From positions 465,301 through 529,300 of the forward strand of contig CAUYUJ010019616.1 of assembly GCA_963575745.1 (NCBI GenBank): DNA of 64,000 nt, in the 5' to 3' direction. Below, piece by piece: positions 22,350 through 33,728 of this stretch; within the stretch, counting starts at the first letter, position 1, and each line of letters opens with the position of its first letter. The notes below the pieces were generated by a model, which was not told the DNA's origin, did not search any database, and was given only the letters and a program-made list of their open reading frames with translations. A program made the translations under genes and the position numbers. The DNA comes from Prorocentrum cordatum. Lineage: Eukaryota; Sar; Dinophyceae; Prorocentrales; Prorocentraceae.

Positions 22350-23267
22350 GTCCATTCTATTTTGCTTTCTTTGCCAGCGGCCAGAGTAGAGGCTTTGATC
22401 AACTCCTGAGCCTTTCGCATGGCATAGTTCCGCTTGCGTTGCAATTCCGTGCGGGCTGGCTTGAACATAAATTTTTTGTTACCAGCGTTGAGCTCAGTGC
22501 TGGACAACGACACGTTGGAGAGGAAAGCCTTGGCGACCTCGACGCTGGAGAACTCGACCCGTGATCCTGGGGAAAGTGTTCGATTCGTGCTGGGACCATT
22601 GTACTCATTACCAAATCCAGTCCAGTGGGCCGGAATGTCTTGAATAGGGAGCCGCATGCGAACCCCACCCTCCCCCTCAGAAGTCGTGGGGGGTAGGAGT
22701 AGGGTTCGCATGTGGCCCCCTATTGAAGTGATCCTTGATGGAGGCCTCCATCCTTGCGATGTGGGCGTCGGCGAAGACGTCGTCCGGCCAGTCAACGAAT
22801 GCGACACGACGACGAGCAGGATCCATGCGGTTGACGCTGCTCTGCACCTCCTTAATGGTCCACGCGTTGGCGTCTGATGCAGGTGATTGGGACTCTAAGA
22901 CAAATACTCTGGGACCCAGTTCATAGCATAGTTCCTTCAAGGGATCGACGGCCTCTGACATGGTGACTTTGACATCCACCTGAACCTCCTTGAAAGTATC
23001 GAAATTCCCCTTCCAGTCCTCGATGTCCGACTTGAGAGCCATTCTGTCCATCTTCTCAGAGAGCGCTGAATTAGCCTCGAGGACCTCCGTATTCGGAGAC
23101 TGCGGGGAGCTATCCTGAGATCTAGATCCTGGTGTCGTAGATTGCATGTTCTCTTTCAGGCGCTGGATCTTCTCAAGCTTCTCCTTGACCGGAGACGCCA
23201 AAGGTCCACGTTTAGCCGTCGATGCAAAGGCACTGTCGAGGTTAGCCTGAACATTCCGATTAGCCAT
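22350..23267 (-). pseudogene. LINE ORF1-like protein, frameshifted
   Basis: An ATG at 23265-23267 opens a 196-codon frame ending at 22677. It begins MANRNVQANLDSAFAS, has a Glu/Lys-rich helical middle suggestive of a coiled coil, and then a RRRVAFVDWPDDVF segment that looks like an RNA-binding fold strand. The protein appears to continue in another frame at 22370-22690, with FSSVEVAKAFL and FMFKPARTELQRKRNYAMRK, typical of an L1-type ORF1 C-terminus (RNA-binding, nucleic-acid chaperone). It lies just upstream of the endonuclease/RT pieces, as expected in a LINE. Confidence 0.65.
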
Positions 23268-23354
23268 GGAACAGAGCAGTAGATGCAGAATAATTAGAAG
23301 AAGTACATAGTATGGACTCCTTGGGCCTTGAGGAGGTCCTGCGCGAGAGCCGGA

Positions 23355-24000
23355 GGAGGAGGAGGAGGAGGAGGAGGAGGAGGTGGAGGAGGGGGGAGAG
23401 TAGACGAGGAGGAGGAGGAGGAGGAGGAGGAGGAGGAGGAGGAGGAGGAGGTGAAGGAGGACGAGGATTAGGATGAGAACGGCGGTGAGCAGGAGACGGG
23501 GACGCGACGACGACGGCCTCGGCGACGGCGGCGAAGTTGGCCGCGGCGGCGGCCGCGGAGGCGCCGCCCGGAGGCTCCAGCAGAGGGCCCAGCGACGTCT
23601 TCTGGGTCTTCTCGAGGGCCCTAGATGTGAGACGCCTCGACTTCTGATCCTCCCCCGCACATGCAGCGGCCTAGATCCTCAGGTCCTCGGTGCCCCGAGG
23701 AGCGGGCCTTGGGAGTCGCGGCTGGCCGCGTCCCCCCGAGGAGGGGCGGGGAAGGCGAGGACGAGCAGAGAAGTGGCTGGCAGGGGAAGGTCGACGATGT
23801 CGGCGACGGCGGCGGCGACGGCGGCGGCCTCAGTGGCGACGGCGACGCCGACGAGGACGGCGGCGGCGGCGGCGACGGCGCGACAAAGACGGCGGCGGCG
23901 ACGGCAGCGACGGCGGCCGCGACGGCAGCGGCGACGGCGAAGGCGCCCTCAGGAGCCGCACCCTGGCGGCCCGCGCGGGCCGCCGTCGGCGCGGCGCCGG
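23355..24000. repeat. GGA tract and GGCGACGG-rich block 5' of the LINE
   Basis: 23355-23460 is a GGA run (pyrimidine in the LINE sense strand). 23500-23950 is built from GGCGGCGACGG units. Neither has coding support. The block could include the LINE 5' region or be unrelated. 24000-24390 shows no gene. Confidence 0.6.
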
Positions 24001-24389
24001 CGAGCAGGCGCGCAGGGCCGGCGCGCCCGGGAGCACCTCCCCCGCCTCGTTCCCTCCCAGGGAGGGTCGGAGGCGACGAGAGGGGCGAAAAGCCCAGGGG
24101 AGAGCAATACATGTATCCAGGGGCGCCGATGATCTATGTCTTCGGCGAGGCTCCCGGGCGAATGCGTGTAATGCCCGCCGCCCCTGGGCTATTCGCCCCT
24201 CTCTTCGCCGCCGACCCAAGAAGGGGTGGGGGCATAGATGGTTTCAGTAGCCTCACACTCGACTCGGGCGCCGGCCTGAGCACGGCACTGCAACGGCAGA
24301 GGTGGGAGAGGAGGGCATGTGTATAGTTAGGCGCCCTGCCTCCCGGGAGTGGGGGAGATTTCCCAGCCCTTCTGCGTCGGGTTCTCTTC

Positions 24390-24710
24390 AATCACCATCT
24401 ACGATCCTGAAGCTTGGAAATTGTAGCACATGCAAGGATGAAAGGCGGGCCGTTTTCGAAATGAGGCTCTCGCCATGGCGCTGCGCACATTCCTCTTAAA
24501 CGTTGGCAACAGTTTCAAGGATGGAGGGTGGATGGTTTTCAAACTGTGGCTCTCGCTTTGGCGCCGCGCGGATTGCTTTTACAAGCTTGCATCAGCTTCA
24601 ATGATGAAGGGCGGCTTTTTTTCAAGATGTGGTTTTCGCCTTCGTGCCGCGCGCATTCATTTTCAAAGTACGCAGCAGTTTCAAGGACTCGGAGGGCTTG
24701 ACGTCCCAGG
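24390..24710 (-). repeat. Satellite C locus 4, reversed
   Basis: Units read GGATGAAAGGCGGGC, TTTTCRAAMTGNGGCTCTCGC and TTTGGCGCCGCGCGGATT. This is the reverse complement of the satellite C pattern seen at 4690 and 8350. Confidence 0.6.
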
Positions 24711-24880
24711 ATGGCGTTCTGGCGGGGCTTAGATTTTCAGGGCGCAGCAGTCACGTTGATTCGAGGTGTTGAAATCCCTGGAATGGTATCCAGGCGCGCT
24801 TTAGAATTGCCAGGACGCAACAGTCATGTGGATTCGTGGTGTTGATGTCCCAGGGATGGTGTTCTGGCAAGATTGGGTAG
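24690..24880 (+). repeat. Tandem repeat of about 75 bp
   Basis: CAGTCACGTTGATTCGAGGTGTTGAAATCCCTGGAATGGT and CAGTCATGTGGATTCGTGGTGTTGATGTCCCAGGGATGGT (compared in parts) are about 75 bases apart, with an incomplete third unit before them. Confidence 0.5.
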
Positions 24881-25129
24881 TCTCAGACGGTTGCCTTTCA
24901 ATGGGGCAGTTCCCGCAATGAAACCAAATTCTTGTATGGACCTAGGAAGGGGGAACGTGGAGGGAGGGCTCCTTGCAACGTCATTGATGCGTCGTAGAGG
25001 CTACACTGGTGCTTTTCCTTCTCTGGTCATAATCATGGGGTGTGTACGTGCACGACATCTTCGGCTGCGAGCCGGCCCTAGGACGTCTAGTCCGTTCTGA
25101 CATCGACTGTCGTCGTCGTCGTCGTTGTC

Positions 25130-25620
25130 ATGCTTCTCCTCCTCCTCCTCCTCTGGCCTTCTGCCTCCTGCCAGCGTTCCTGTAGCGCAGGAGAGGAGGA
25201 GGAGGAGGAGGAGGAGGAGGAGGAGGAGAAGGAGGAGGAGGAGGAAGAGGAGGAGGATCCCTGTTCGCGTTGGGGGGGGGGGGGGCGCGCGGGCAAGCGG
25301 CGCGGGGCGCAGGGACCCAGAGCCCGACGAGGGCCCGCGGCACCTGGGCGTCCACGTGGCCTTCTCGGGCGACCTGTTCGACGACTGACGGGCTGGCCCC
25401 GCGGGCGCCGCCAGGCCGCCCCTCACCTGTGTGCTGCTGCGGCTCATCCTCCTCCTCCTCCCTCCTCCTCCTCCTCCTCAGGCCTCCTCTCCTCCTCCTC
25501 CCTCTCCTCCTCCTCCGCTCCTCCTCCTCCTCGCCTCCTCCTCCTCCTCCTCCTCCTCCTCCTCCTCCTCCTCCTCCTCCTCCTCCTCCTCCTCCTCCTC
25601 CTCCTCCTCCTCCTCCTCCC
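25130..25620. repeat. Paired TCC and GGA tracts
   Basis: A short TCC run (25134-25153), a GGA run (25192-25256) and a very long TCC run (25443-25620). The long frames over these tracts (poly-Glu, poly-Ser, poly-Pro, poly-Leu) are artefacts. 25625-25890 has no supported gene. Confidence 0.9.
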
Positions 25621-25889
25621 CCTCACGGGCGGCGGACATATCCGTATCCAGATCTCCGCGCCCTCGCGCTCCGGATTCCGGGGCGATCTCCCGTGGATGC
25701 GCGGTCGCACGGACACGCTCCGCGCGGGGCATCCGCGAACAAAGCGCCGCGTATTCGCAGGGTCGCGGCCCAGGGGCCCGGCCCGCGACGCCGCGGATGC
25801 GGACATGTTCTTCGTCCATGTCCTTATCCTGCTCCTCCTCATCCTGCTTCTTCCCTCTCGTCCTGCTTCTCCTCTCCCGCATCATTCCC

Positions 25890-27800
25890 CCTTTCAGTGA
25901 CTGCACTGAAGAAGTCCTAGCGGAGATTGCAAGATGTGGCGAAAGTACCGAGCTGATTTCGGTGGGCGGCCGGGGTCCCCGGTTCCCACGTTCCCGGTTC
26001 GGGCTTCTAATGGGTGCCCGTTTGTTGTTTCCAGGCCTATTTCGGTAGGCGGCGGGGTTTCCGGGTTTCTGGGTTCCCGGTTTCTTCGTCGATCTCCTTA
26101 TCGGTCGGTTTTACCATCGATCTTCTCACCCAGCTCTCTATCGATCCCAGTATCGATCTCACGACTGGTACCACAATCGATTCACCATCGACATTATTAT
26201 AGATCGCACGGGCGATCTAACGATCGATCTCACTATCGATCTCACTGAATCGACTTCACTAGTGGTCTTACGATCGACTATTGATCCCACTATCGATCCC
26301 ACGATCTCATAATACATATCAGTATCTTAACTCTCGGTTCTAGGTTTCAGGGGTACCCTATTGTTGGTTCTGGGCGGATTTCGGTGGGCGGCGGAGATCC
26401 CGGGTTTCCGGGTTCGTGGTTTCTTCCTCGATCTCAAGATCGATCGGTCTTACCATCGATCTCTTCTGTCGAGCGCACTATCGATCTCACGATCTCACAA
26501 TCGATCTAACAATCGATCCATTATCGATATTGCTATTGATCGCACGGGCGATGTCACGATCGATCTCACCATAAATCTCATTGGATCCACTTCACGATCG
26601 GTCTCACGATCGAAGTTACTACCGTCCTCATACGATAGATCCCACTATCGATCCCACGATCCCATCATCCATATGACTGTCGAACTCCCGGTTCCCAGTT
26701 CCCGGATGCTTGTTTGCTGGTTCTGGGCCGTTTTCGGTTTGGGCGGCGGGGTTCCCGTGTTCCGGGGTTCCCGGTTTTTTGGTCGATCTCCTCATTGATC
26801 GGTACCATCGATGTCCTTACCCAGCTCTCTATCGATATCTCCATCGTTCTCACGATCGACATCATTATAGATCGCACGGGCGATCTAACGATCGATCTCA
26901 CTATCGATCTCACTGAATCGACTTCACTATTGGTCTTACGATCGACCTTATTATCGTCTTCATGATCGGTGAGTGTTAGGAGGCTTAGGTTTTAGGTGTT
27001 TCAGTTTGCACTCTACTGTATGAGGTTCAGGTGCATGGTTGTGGAAAATTGCTGACAAGACTGTCCGTTTTTCCTGGCGTCGTCTTCGGCTTTTATCGGT
27101 ATCCGGAGGCCTCCAGATATTCCTGGAGGCCGCCGGGGACCTCTGAGCAGTCAGTCGTCATACACGCTTGGATATCGCCCAGCCAGGGGGGGGCGGAGGT
27201 GTGAGGGACTCCACTCCAGACACACAGATGGGCCGTTCACATCCGCACGTCGACATAGAGCGTCGCATGTGCCTGGTCCAGCCCGCGAGGTGCCCCCTGG
27301 GAGGGGCTGCGCTCTTGCCTGCTTGTGAGGACGTCTCTGCGCGGAACGCCCCTCCACATCTTTCCTGATCTCTCACTTATTCCCCAATCAGTGCTTGCAC
27401 TGAAGGGGTCCTAGCGGAGATTGAAAGATTTGGCGAAAGTACTGGCCCGATTTCGGTAGGCGGCTGGGTTCTTGGGTTCCCGGGTTCCCGGTTCCGGGTT
27501 CCGGGCCGATTTCGGTGGGCGGCGGGGTTCCCGGATTCCCGGGTTTTTGGTCGATGTTCTCATCGATCGGTCTCATTATCGATCTCATTACCCACATCTC
27601 TATGGATATAATTAGTGATATCACAATCGACTTCACGATCGAGCTCACAGTCGATCTCTCTATAGATCGCAGGAGCGGTCTCACTATCGATCTCATTGAA
27701 TCGATCTCGTTATCGGTCCCACGATCGACCTTACACTTCGTCTCCATTGTCGATCTCACCATCGATCCCACAATCGATCTCAATGTTCATCTTATTTAAT
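25890..27800 (+). repeat. ATCGAT-rich satellite with GGTTCCCGG leader units
   Basis: Four long units start near 25960, 26365, 26710 and 27445. Each opens with TTTCGGTGGGCGGCGGGGTT and GGGTTTCCGGGTTC-type words and then runs into dozens of ATCGATCTCAC-type octamers, rich in the palindromes ATCGAT and GATC. Two units are preceded by the same header, CAGTGMCTGCACTGAAG, GTCCTAGCGGAGATTG and TTTGGCGAAAGTAC, at 25896 and 27390. A non-satellite insert lies at about 27000-27385. Confidence 0.8.
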
Positions 27801-28019
27801 GTCAGACCAGCCACTGACTGTTTTTGCTCTGGTATAATATCTCCTGGAAGGTTCAGCTCAGCATCGGCGCTGGTATATCCGTGGTCGAAAACTGGCCCAA
27901 TCGGACAGAGCGTCGCCCTATCTCGGAGAGTCCCGTTTAATCTGGCTCAGTCCCGCCCGATCCCGCCCGATCCTCCTCCATCTCCCTCCCCTCCCTCTTC
28001 TTTCATCGCTCTCCCATTC

Positions 28020-28200
28020 CTTCTCCCCCTCATCCTCCCTCTCCTCCTCCTCCTCCTCCTCCTCCTCCTCTTCCTCCTCCTCCTCCTCTTCCTTCTCCTC
28101 CTCCTCCCCTTCATCTTCATCATTCCTCCTCTCCTGTTCCTCCTCCCTCCTCTTCCTGCTCCCCCTCCTCCTGTCTCTCCTTCTCTCTCCTCGTCTTCCT
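28020..28200 (-). repeat. (TCC)n polypyrimidine tract
   Basis: TCC/TTCC repeats, purine on the minus strand. Confidence 0.9.
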
Positions 28201-28379
28201 CCTCCTCTGTTTGTTTGTTTGACGGGTGGTCTTCCCTCACGGATGTTCCACCGCCCTCCGAGGTTGGTCCATGCTGATATCCTCCTCTTATTATCCTCGC
28301 GCTCTTCATTCTCATCTCCGCCCCTCTCCATCTTCCCTCTCGCTTTTGCTCGTCGTCGGTTTCGTCGCTGGCATGCTCA

Positions 28380-29075
28380 TAATCCCTTTGCCTTGGTCTT
28401 CATCCCACCACTTTTCTTATGTCGCCCTCCCATGTTTGGAGGGACGCGTAATTCTCGCCTGTTGTTTTTCCTGTTCTTATTGCAAGTCTCGTGCTTCTCC
28501 AAGTCCAGGGAGCCGTCGGCTGGGTTGGCGTGATCGGTGGGCGCCTGCTGCGCGCAGCGCTGCAGGGCGAAGGCGAAGAGTGGGGGGCCAAGCGGGGCCC
28601 CTTGTGGACACCGCGCTCGAAGCTCAGAGTCTGCTTCCCCAGAAAGAGCAAGCTCGGGGAGCCGTAGCATTATTCCACGGCGGGGGCAACGCCTGGAAAA
28701 TCTTTGTGATTTGCTCGTGGGACCTACCTGCCTGTCCAGCGTGTTGAAGGCGCTCGCTGAGTATACCTTATGGCGGTCGTCTTGGTTTCTGCTCCACCGC
28801 AGCGGATCCGCACGTTCCTGGGCGGGGTGGGGCTGTCATACCCCTTCCTTCTCGCGATCAATGGGCGATTGGGGGTCGATGCGTACCCCCATGCTTATCC
28901 CTCCCCTCACGTTGCTCCTTAGCTTTCGGGTCATAACTCGGCTGTCTGGCGGCCAGTCGGAACGATCCCGACACCCGGGGCGCCTTTCGGCGAGGCGCAG
29001 CTGATGGAGACCACCCTGGGGCTGGAAACCCCGGGGCTGGAGGCGCCCGACAGCCTCGAATTTCGACCCCCCCAC
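28380..29075 (-). pseudogene. LINE reverse transcriptase core fragment
   Basis: Reading the minus strand from about 28765 gives SAFNTLDRQ (motif A region) and, about 65 residues on, PQGAPLGPPLFAFALQ (motif B region, 28557-28605) in one open frame. This is the spacing seen in non-LTR reverse transcriptases. The usual catalytic Asp before AFN is not visible and no YADD/FADD motif follows, so it is a remnant. Upstream (28836-29075 minus) an open frame may be a further degraded part. Confidence 0.65.
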
Positions 29076-29180
29076 CCCGTGAGCCTATCCCCCCCCTGTC
29101 GCTGACCCAGGCTGGAAACCCAGGGGCTGGAGGCGCCCGACAGCCTCGAATTTCGACCCCCCCACCCCGTGAGCCTATCC
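29000..29180 (+). repeat. Recent two-copy tandem duplication, 90 bp
   Basis: GGGGCTGGAGGCGCCCGACA and the following CCTCGAATTTCGACCCC and CCCCGTGAGCCTATCC recur almost unchanged 90 bases apart. Confidence 0.85.
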
Positions 29181-29182
29181 CC

Positions 29183-29281
29183 CCACAACGATAACAACGA
29201 TAATAACGATAACAACGATAACAACGATAACAACGACAACGATAACAACGATAACAACGATAACAACGATAACGATAACAA
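29183..29281 (+). repeat. (AACGAT)n-type microsatellite
   Basis: AACGATAACAACGATAAC repeats with small variants. Confidence 0.9.
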
Positions 29282-29372
29282 CCTCGCTGACCTGTTCCCT
29301 TCCCGCGAAATTTCCCCCTCCCTCCCGGGATCCGAGGGCGGCGCCCAGGGCGCGCAGGGCCGCCCGCGACGC

Positions 29373-29530
29373 GCGGCGTGGGCCTGGCCCTCTACAGGAG
29401 GAGCGTTCAAAAAAAACAAAAGTAGGCTGGGGACCATGCTTTGAGTACTGTTTGGCTTTGCGTGTGCATTTGTGGAGTCTCTTGTACCTTTCCTCCCCAA
29501 TCCGCCTGCAGGGGGACGCGCGCGACCGAA
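29373..29530. mobile_element. MITE family A copy 4, left end degraded
   Basis: CCCTCTACAGGAGGAGCGTT and the right end CCGCCTGCAGGGGGACGCGC are recognisable, but the outer TTAAGTCGGGC is changed and no target duplication is visible. Confidence 0.65.
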
Positions 29531-29702
29531 GTCACCGCCCACCAAGCCACCCCAACCCAACCCGAAGGCCCCAATTTGCCTTCCATTTCCAGTTGGGGGG
29601 GGGGGTCGGGGAACGTTGAGAAAACACACATGAAGCTCGTACCCCCCCCAACCCGAAATTCGGGTCTTCGGGTTGGGTTGGGGTGGTTTGGTAGGTAGTC
29701 AC
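29531..29702. mobile_element. MITE family B copy 1
   Basis: CCACCCCAACCCAACCCGAAG on the left is repeated inverted as CTTCGGGTTGGGTTGGGGTGG on the right (each quoted motif is the same perfect 21-base arm; only its ends matter here: CCACCCC...CCGAAG). The interior has a G run, ACGTTGAGAAAACACACATG and a C run. It lies directly next to MITE A copy 4. The second family member is at 33729-33894. Confidence 0.75.
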
Positions 29703-29859
29703 TAAGCGTGAGCACAGGGCTTCCGCGCGCCGGCGGGGGGCTGCCTCCCCGTCGAAAAAAAGGCGGCCGCGGCGCGCGCCGCGGGCCGCGCGGGGGGCGA
29801 GGGCCAGCGCCAGCGGAGAGGGCGAGGAGGGGAGGAGGAGGGGCAGGGGGGAAGGGGGA

Positions 29860-30215
29860 AGGGAGAGAGTTAGAGGAGGAGGGGGAGGAGGAGGAGGAGG
29901 AGGAGGAGGGGAGGAGGAGGAGGAGGGAGGAGGAGGAGCAGGAGGAGGAGGAGGAGGAGGAGGAGGAGAGGAGGAGGAGGAGGAGGAGGAGCGGAGGAAA
30001 GAGGAGAGGGAGGAGGAGGAGGAGAAGGAGGAGGAGGAGGAGAAGGGAGGGGAGGAGGAGGAGGAGGAGGAGGAGGAGGAGGAGGAGGAGGAGGAGGAGG
30101 AGGAAGAGGAGGGGGAGGAGGAGGGGGAGGAGGAGGGCGAGGCTGGGAGGAGGAGGGGGAGGGGGGGAGGAGGAAGGAACAGAGGAAGGGAGGGAGGGAG
30201 GGAGGAGGAGGAGGA
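29860..30215 (+). repeat. Long (GGA)n polypurine tract
   Basis: About 350 bases that are almost only G and A on this strand. 30215-30780 is GC-rich with no supported gene. Confidence 0.95.
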
Positions 30216-30779
30216 GGTTGGTTGATGGTGCTCCCATTGAGCGGGCATTCGGGAGCTTCGGACGCAGCTCCCTTCCAGCATGGCGCCACGGCCTGGGGGG
30301 CTCTGAAGCGTCTGTGCTGCGACGGCCCAGGAAGCCAAGCCACCAGCGCAGGAGGGGACAAGAGGGGAGCTGTCGGAGCTTCGACGGCGGAGACGAAACC
30401 CGGAGAAAACAACGAGCCTCAGGCCCCAACGGCCGATGGGCCCACAGGCAGGCCCCAGGAGAAACAGGCCAGGACCAAAACCCCCGCCGAAACAAAACGC
30501 CCCGACAGACTCCGACTCTCCAACCCCGGCCAGGCGCGACGCGGGAGAGGCAACTCAGGGACTCCCCGCGGGGACGGGGGGGGGCCGGGCAAGGGGATCC
30601 TGCCCGGGCCTCGTCCGATCCCTTCTACGCTGCCATGTCGACGCACGACGCAGGTACGGGACGGCGACAGGAAGGGGGAAAGGAAGCCACCCCAAGGGAG
30701 AGGAGGAGAGAGGAGGGAGAGAGCACCCTGCCCGACCTGACCCACCCTCCTGGGAACCCAGGCGGGAGGGAGGGAGTGC

Positions 30780-31780
30780 GGGTGTGAACTGTTCCCTGCG
30801 GCAGCCCAGAAAGGCTCCACCTCCCTCTCGATAGAAAGCGCCAGCAGGGGCGCCTGTGCGTACCCGGCATCCGTCGGGCCTGCGGAAAGGACCGCTGCAG
30901 CCGCCGCTTCCGCGGAGGAATGGGCCAGGGCCCCAGGTCCTCCCAGAAAGTGCGCCGGGGGAGCTCCGTGCGAGAGCACGGACCGAGAATATGAAACGTG
31001 GGGCTCAGGGTCTGGATGCCGCACAGGACGCAGGATTGCCTCCGCGCCGTAGAAACGCTGCCAGAGGAGTGACTGAGGGCCACAAGCCGCCCTCGTAGCC
31101 TGCTCAGCGAGCGCTGGCCCAGTTTGCACATCAAAAGGAAGCTCTTGTTTTGGGGCCCGCGCGAGATCCGGTCTGGGGACCGGCCCGAGACTGAGGACCG
31201 GGAGCGGCCTCGTGTTGAGGCGCACCATCTGCCTCAGCTCCACTTCGCAGCGTTCCGCCAAGTGAGCTCGTGCGAATTTCTGGTGCTGGAGCAAGGACTG
31301 CCCGCTGCGAGCGACCTCCCATGCAGGCCAGTCAGGAATGGACCAGTGATCGAGCGCTGCGCCCAGGATCGCCCCCCCGATCCATGGGCTCGCAGGAAGA
31401 TGCGCTTGTAGAGGTCCTCCTCCTGAAGCCTCCAGAGGCCTGCGCGCCGGGTGGGGCGCCCGGGAGAGCGCGCGCCCAGGCAGTGTAGTTGTCCCGCAGT
31501 TTGCCTGGCGCCCCCTCAGCCACTGCCCAGAGCCAGCGACCAAACCTGAGCGCGCATTCGACCTGGGACTCGAAGATGTGGGCAGCGACGGCGAGCGGGT
31601 GACGTGCCCCACCAGAGATGCACAGTGCGCAGATGCTGCGCTCAACCGTGCATCCATGATTCGCTCGAGGTCGAGGTCTCCTGGCCACATCAGTCCAAGC
31701 CACTGGCGCGCGCCTTTGAAACCCAGCTGGACAGGAACTCTTCCCTTGAGAGGCAGGGTGAGGGGTACGGCGTCAGCCCC
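30780..31780 (-). pseudogene. LINE ORF2 C-terminal fragment, frameshifted
   Basis: On the minus strand, FKGARQWLGLMWPGDLDLER (about 31660-31720) is followed in a second frame by HIFESQVECALRFGRWLWAV and GAPGKLRDNYTAWARALPGA (31440-31590), then by ILGAALDHWSIPDWPAWEVA back in the first frame (31310-31380). The order and style resemble the region after the reverse transcriptase in dinoflagellate LINEs, but this is recognition by eye. It lies at higher coordinates than the RT core at 28.4-29.1 kb, so on the minus strand it cannot be the downstream part of that copy. Confidence 0.45.
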
Positions 31781-31849
31781 CGCCCTCCTGGCAGTAGATG
31801 AACCTTGGACGACCACTGCGTGTTTGGAGGACTTGGTATGTGGAGGGGA

Positions 31850-32060
31850 GGAGGGGCAGGGGAGGAGGAGGGGGAGGGGGGGAGGAAGAAGGAAGAGAGG
31901 AAGGGAGGGAGGGAGGGAGGGAGGGAGGGAGGGAGGAGGGGGAGGAGGAGGTGAGGAGGAGGAGAAGTGAGACAAGGAGGAAGGAGAGCGGAGGGAGGGG
32001 CAGGAGGAGGGAGGGGCAGGATGAGGGAGGGGGGAGGAGGGAGGGGGAGGAGGGGGAGGG
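31850..32060 (+). repeat. (GGA)n/(GGGA)n polypurine tract
   Basis: GGAGGAGG and GGAGGGAGGGA repeats. Confidence 0.9.
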
Positions 32061-32063
32061 AAG

Positions 32064-32064
<1 letters not shown>

Positions 32065-32105
<41 letters not shown>

Positions 32106-32368
32106 CTGATGATGCTGATGCTGATGCTGATGCTGATGCTGATGCTGATGCTGATGCTGATGCTGATGATGATGATGATGATGATGATATGGAGGAGGAG
32201 GAGGAGGAGGAGCAGCAGGATGATGACGATGGTGATGGTGAGGAGGATGATGATTGTGATGATGATGATGATGATGACAATGACAATGACGATGATGATG
32301 ATGATGATGCTGCTGCTGATGCTGCTGCTGCTGATGATGATGATGACGATGATGATGATGATGATGAT

Positions 32369-32399
<31 letters not shown>

Positions 32400-32420
32400 A
32401 TGGTGGTGATGATGATGATT

Positions 32421-32477
<57 letters not shown>

Positions 32478-32580
32478 CTGGTGATGATGATGATGATGAT
32501 GATGATGCTGATGATGATGATGATGAGGGGGAGGAGGAGGAGGAGGAGGAGGAGGAGGAGGAGGAGGAGGAGGAGGATGA
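32065..32580 (+). repeat. (GAT)n microsatellite field with GCT interruptions, ending in (GGA)n
   Basis: About 500 bases of ATGATG, ATGCTG and ATGACA trinucleotides. All three frames are open (poly-Met, poly-Asp) and the minus strand gives poly-His and poly-Ile; these frames are artefacts. 32580-32930 shows no firm gene. Confidence 0.95.
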
Positions 32581-32929
32581 TGGACATGGTAAGTCCCAGA
32601 CGCATCAACGACGTTGCAATATACCATCCCCCAAGGTTTCTTCTTCATCGGCAACCAACATAATTTATCCAGCTGCGCTGCCGCGCGATTCCGCCACCGC
32701 GCTCGGGCGGCCCAAGCCTTGTATCTGGGAATCTCGTCGGCCTGGAAGGCCTGAACGCATGGACTCGGCCACAGCAAGGAACGCACCTTGGGCTCGACGT
32801 GTCGGGGGGGGGCTCAGTAGTTGTTTCGCAAACAAAAAAAGCGAAGAGGCCCGACGCACACCAAACGCTGCAAGCGCGGTGGCGGATTTTCACTGCGGGA
32901 CGTGGCTCACTAGAAGATAACAGTCTGAT

Positions 32930-33360
32930 AATCCCCACAGGTGCAAAACTACCGGTCCTGGAGTTCAGCGCCGTGGATCCACGTCACAGCGTCCCTGGAG
33001 CGTCCTTACAGTCCTAAACCATGCCAAACCACAATTCCTGGAACTTCAAAATCGGATCAGCGTGAGTGGTGCGTCCTGGCAGTTCTCAGTCGTGCCAGAA
33101 CACCATTCCTGGGAGTTAAGCCATACGACTCCGTAAACTTGCCGAACACTTGTAAGACCCACGTGCGCGGCGTTACAGCGAGATCCATATTTTGAGAAGG
33201 GCCGACTCTCAGTTTTTGAAGCTATTGCACATGTCTGAGACGACTGTGCATGGCCACATTTTGAAAAAAGCGCCGCCCTCCATACGTGAGACGGCTGCAA
33301 ACCTTATTTGCGCGGCGCTGAATCCCCCTTCATCCTTGAAGTTGCTGCACAGTCCAGGCT
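32930..33360 (+). repeat. Satellite C locus 5 and an ATTCCTGGA repeat
   Basis: 32950-33125 has units ACCGGTCCTGGAGTTCAGCG, CAATTCCTGGAACTTCAAAA and CCATTCCTGGGAGTTAAG. 33150-33360 has satellite C words GTGCGCGGCGTTACAGCGAG and GCGCGGCGCTGAATCC, with GCCCTCCATACGTGAGACGG. Confidence 0.5.
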
Positions 33361-33728
33361 TCCAGAACATAAACAATGAGGCAGTCTCAGGCGAAACGAC
33401 CCAACAACCCTACTGACAACTCTGGGGGTAGTCATGAATATGGAAGGGCTTGGAGGAGGGACAAGGATGAGAAGGATGATGAGGAGCAAGCAGGATGAGG
33501 ATGAGAAGGATGAGAAGGGCTTGGATCATGGATTGGCCTGGGTCCGACGACCCAGGTGCGGGAAAAAAACAGCAGGCGAGACGGGCACTGCCGCGCAGAC
33601 GCCCTGGGCGGCCAGCGGTGCTGGTGGCACCGCTCAAGGCTTGTCACGCCGAGAGTCTGGGCCCGTCGGCAGGCCACGCACGCGGTTGCAGCGTCGGCTG
33701 CCGCCCCACGTGCAGGATCGGGAGGAAC

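Noticed and set aside
32065-32580. Poly-His, poly-Asp or poly-Met proteins
   Set aside because: Pure trinucleotide repeat with all frames open; no flanking gene structure.
30419-32608. 729-codon minus-strand open frame
   Set aside because: It joins a GC-rich stop-poor stretch, a LINE remnant in part, a GGA tract and a GAT microsatellite; poly-Ile/Leu/Ser runs show it is not one protein.
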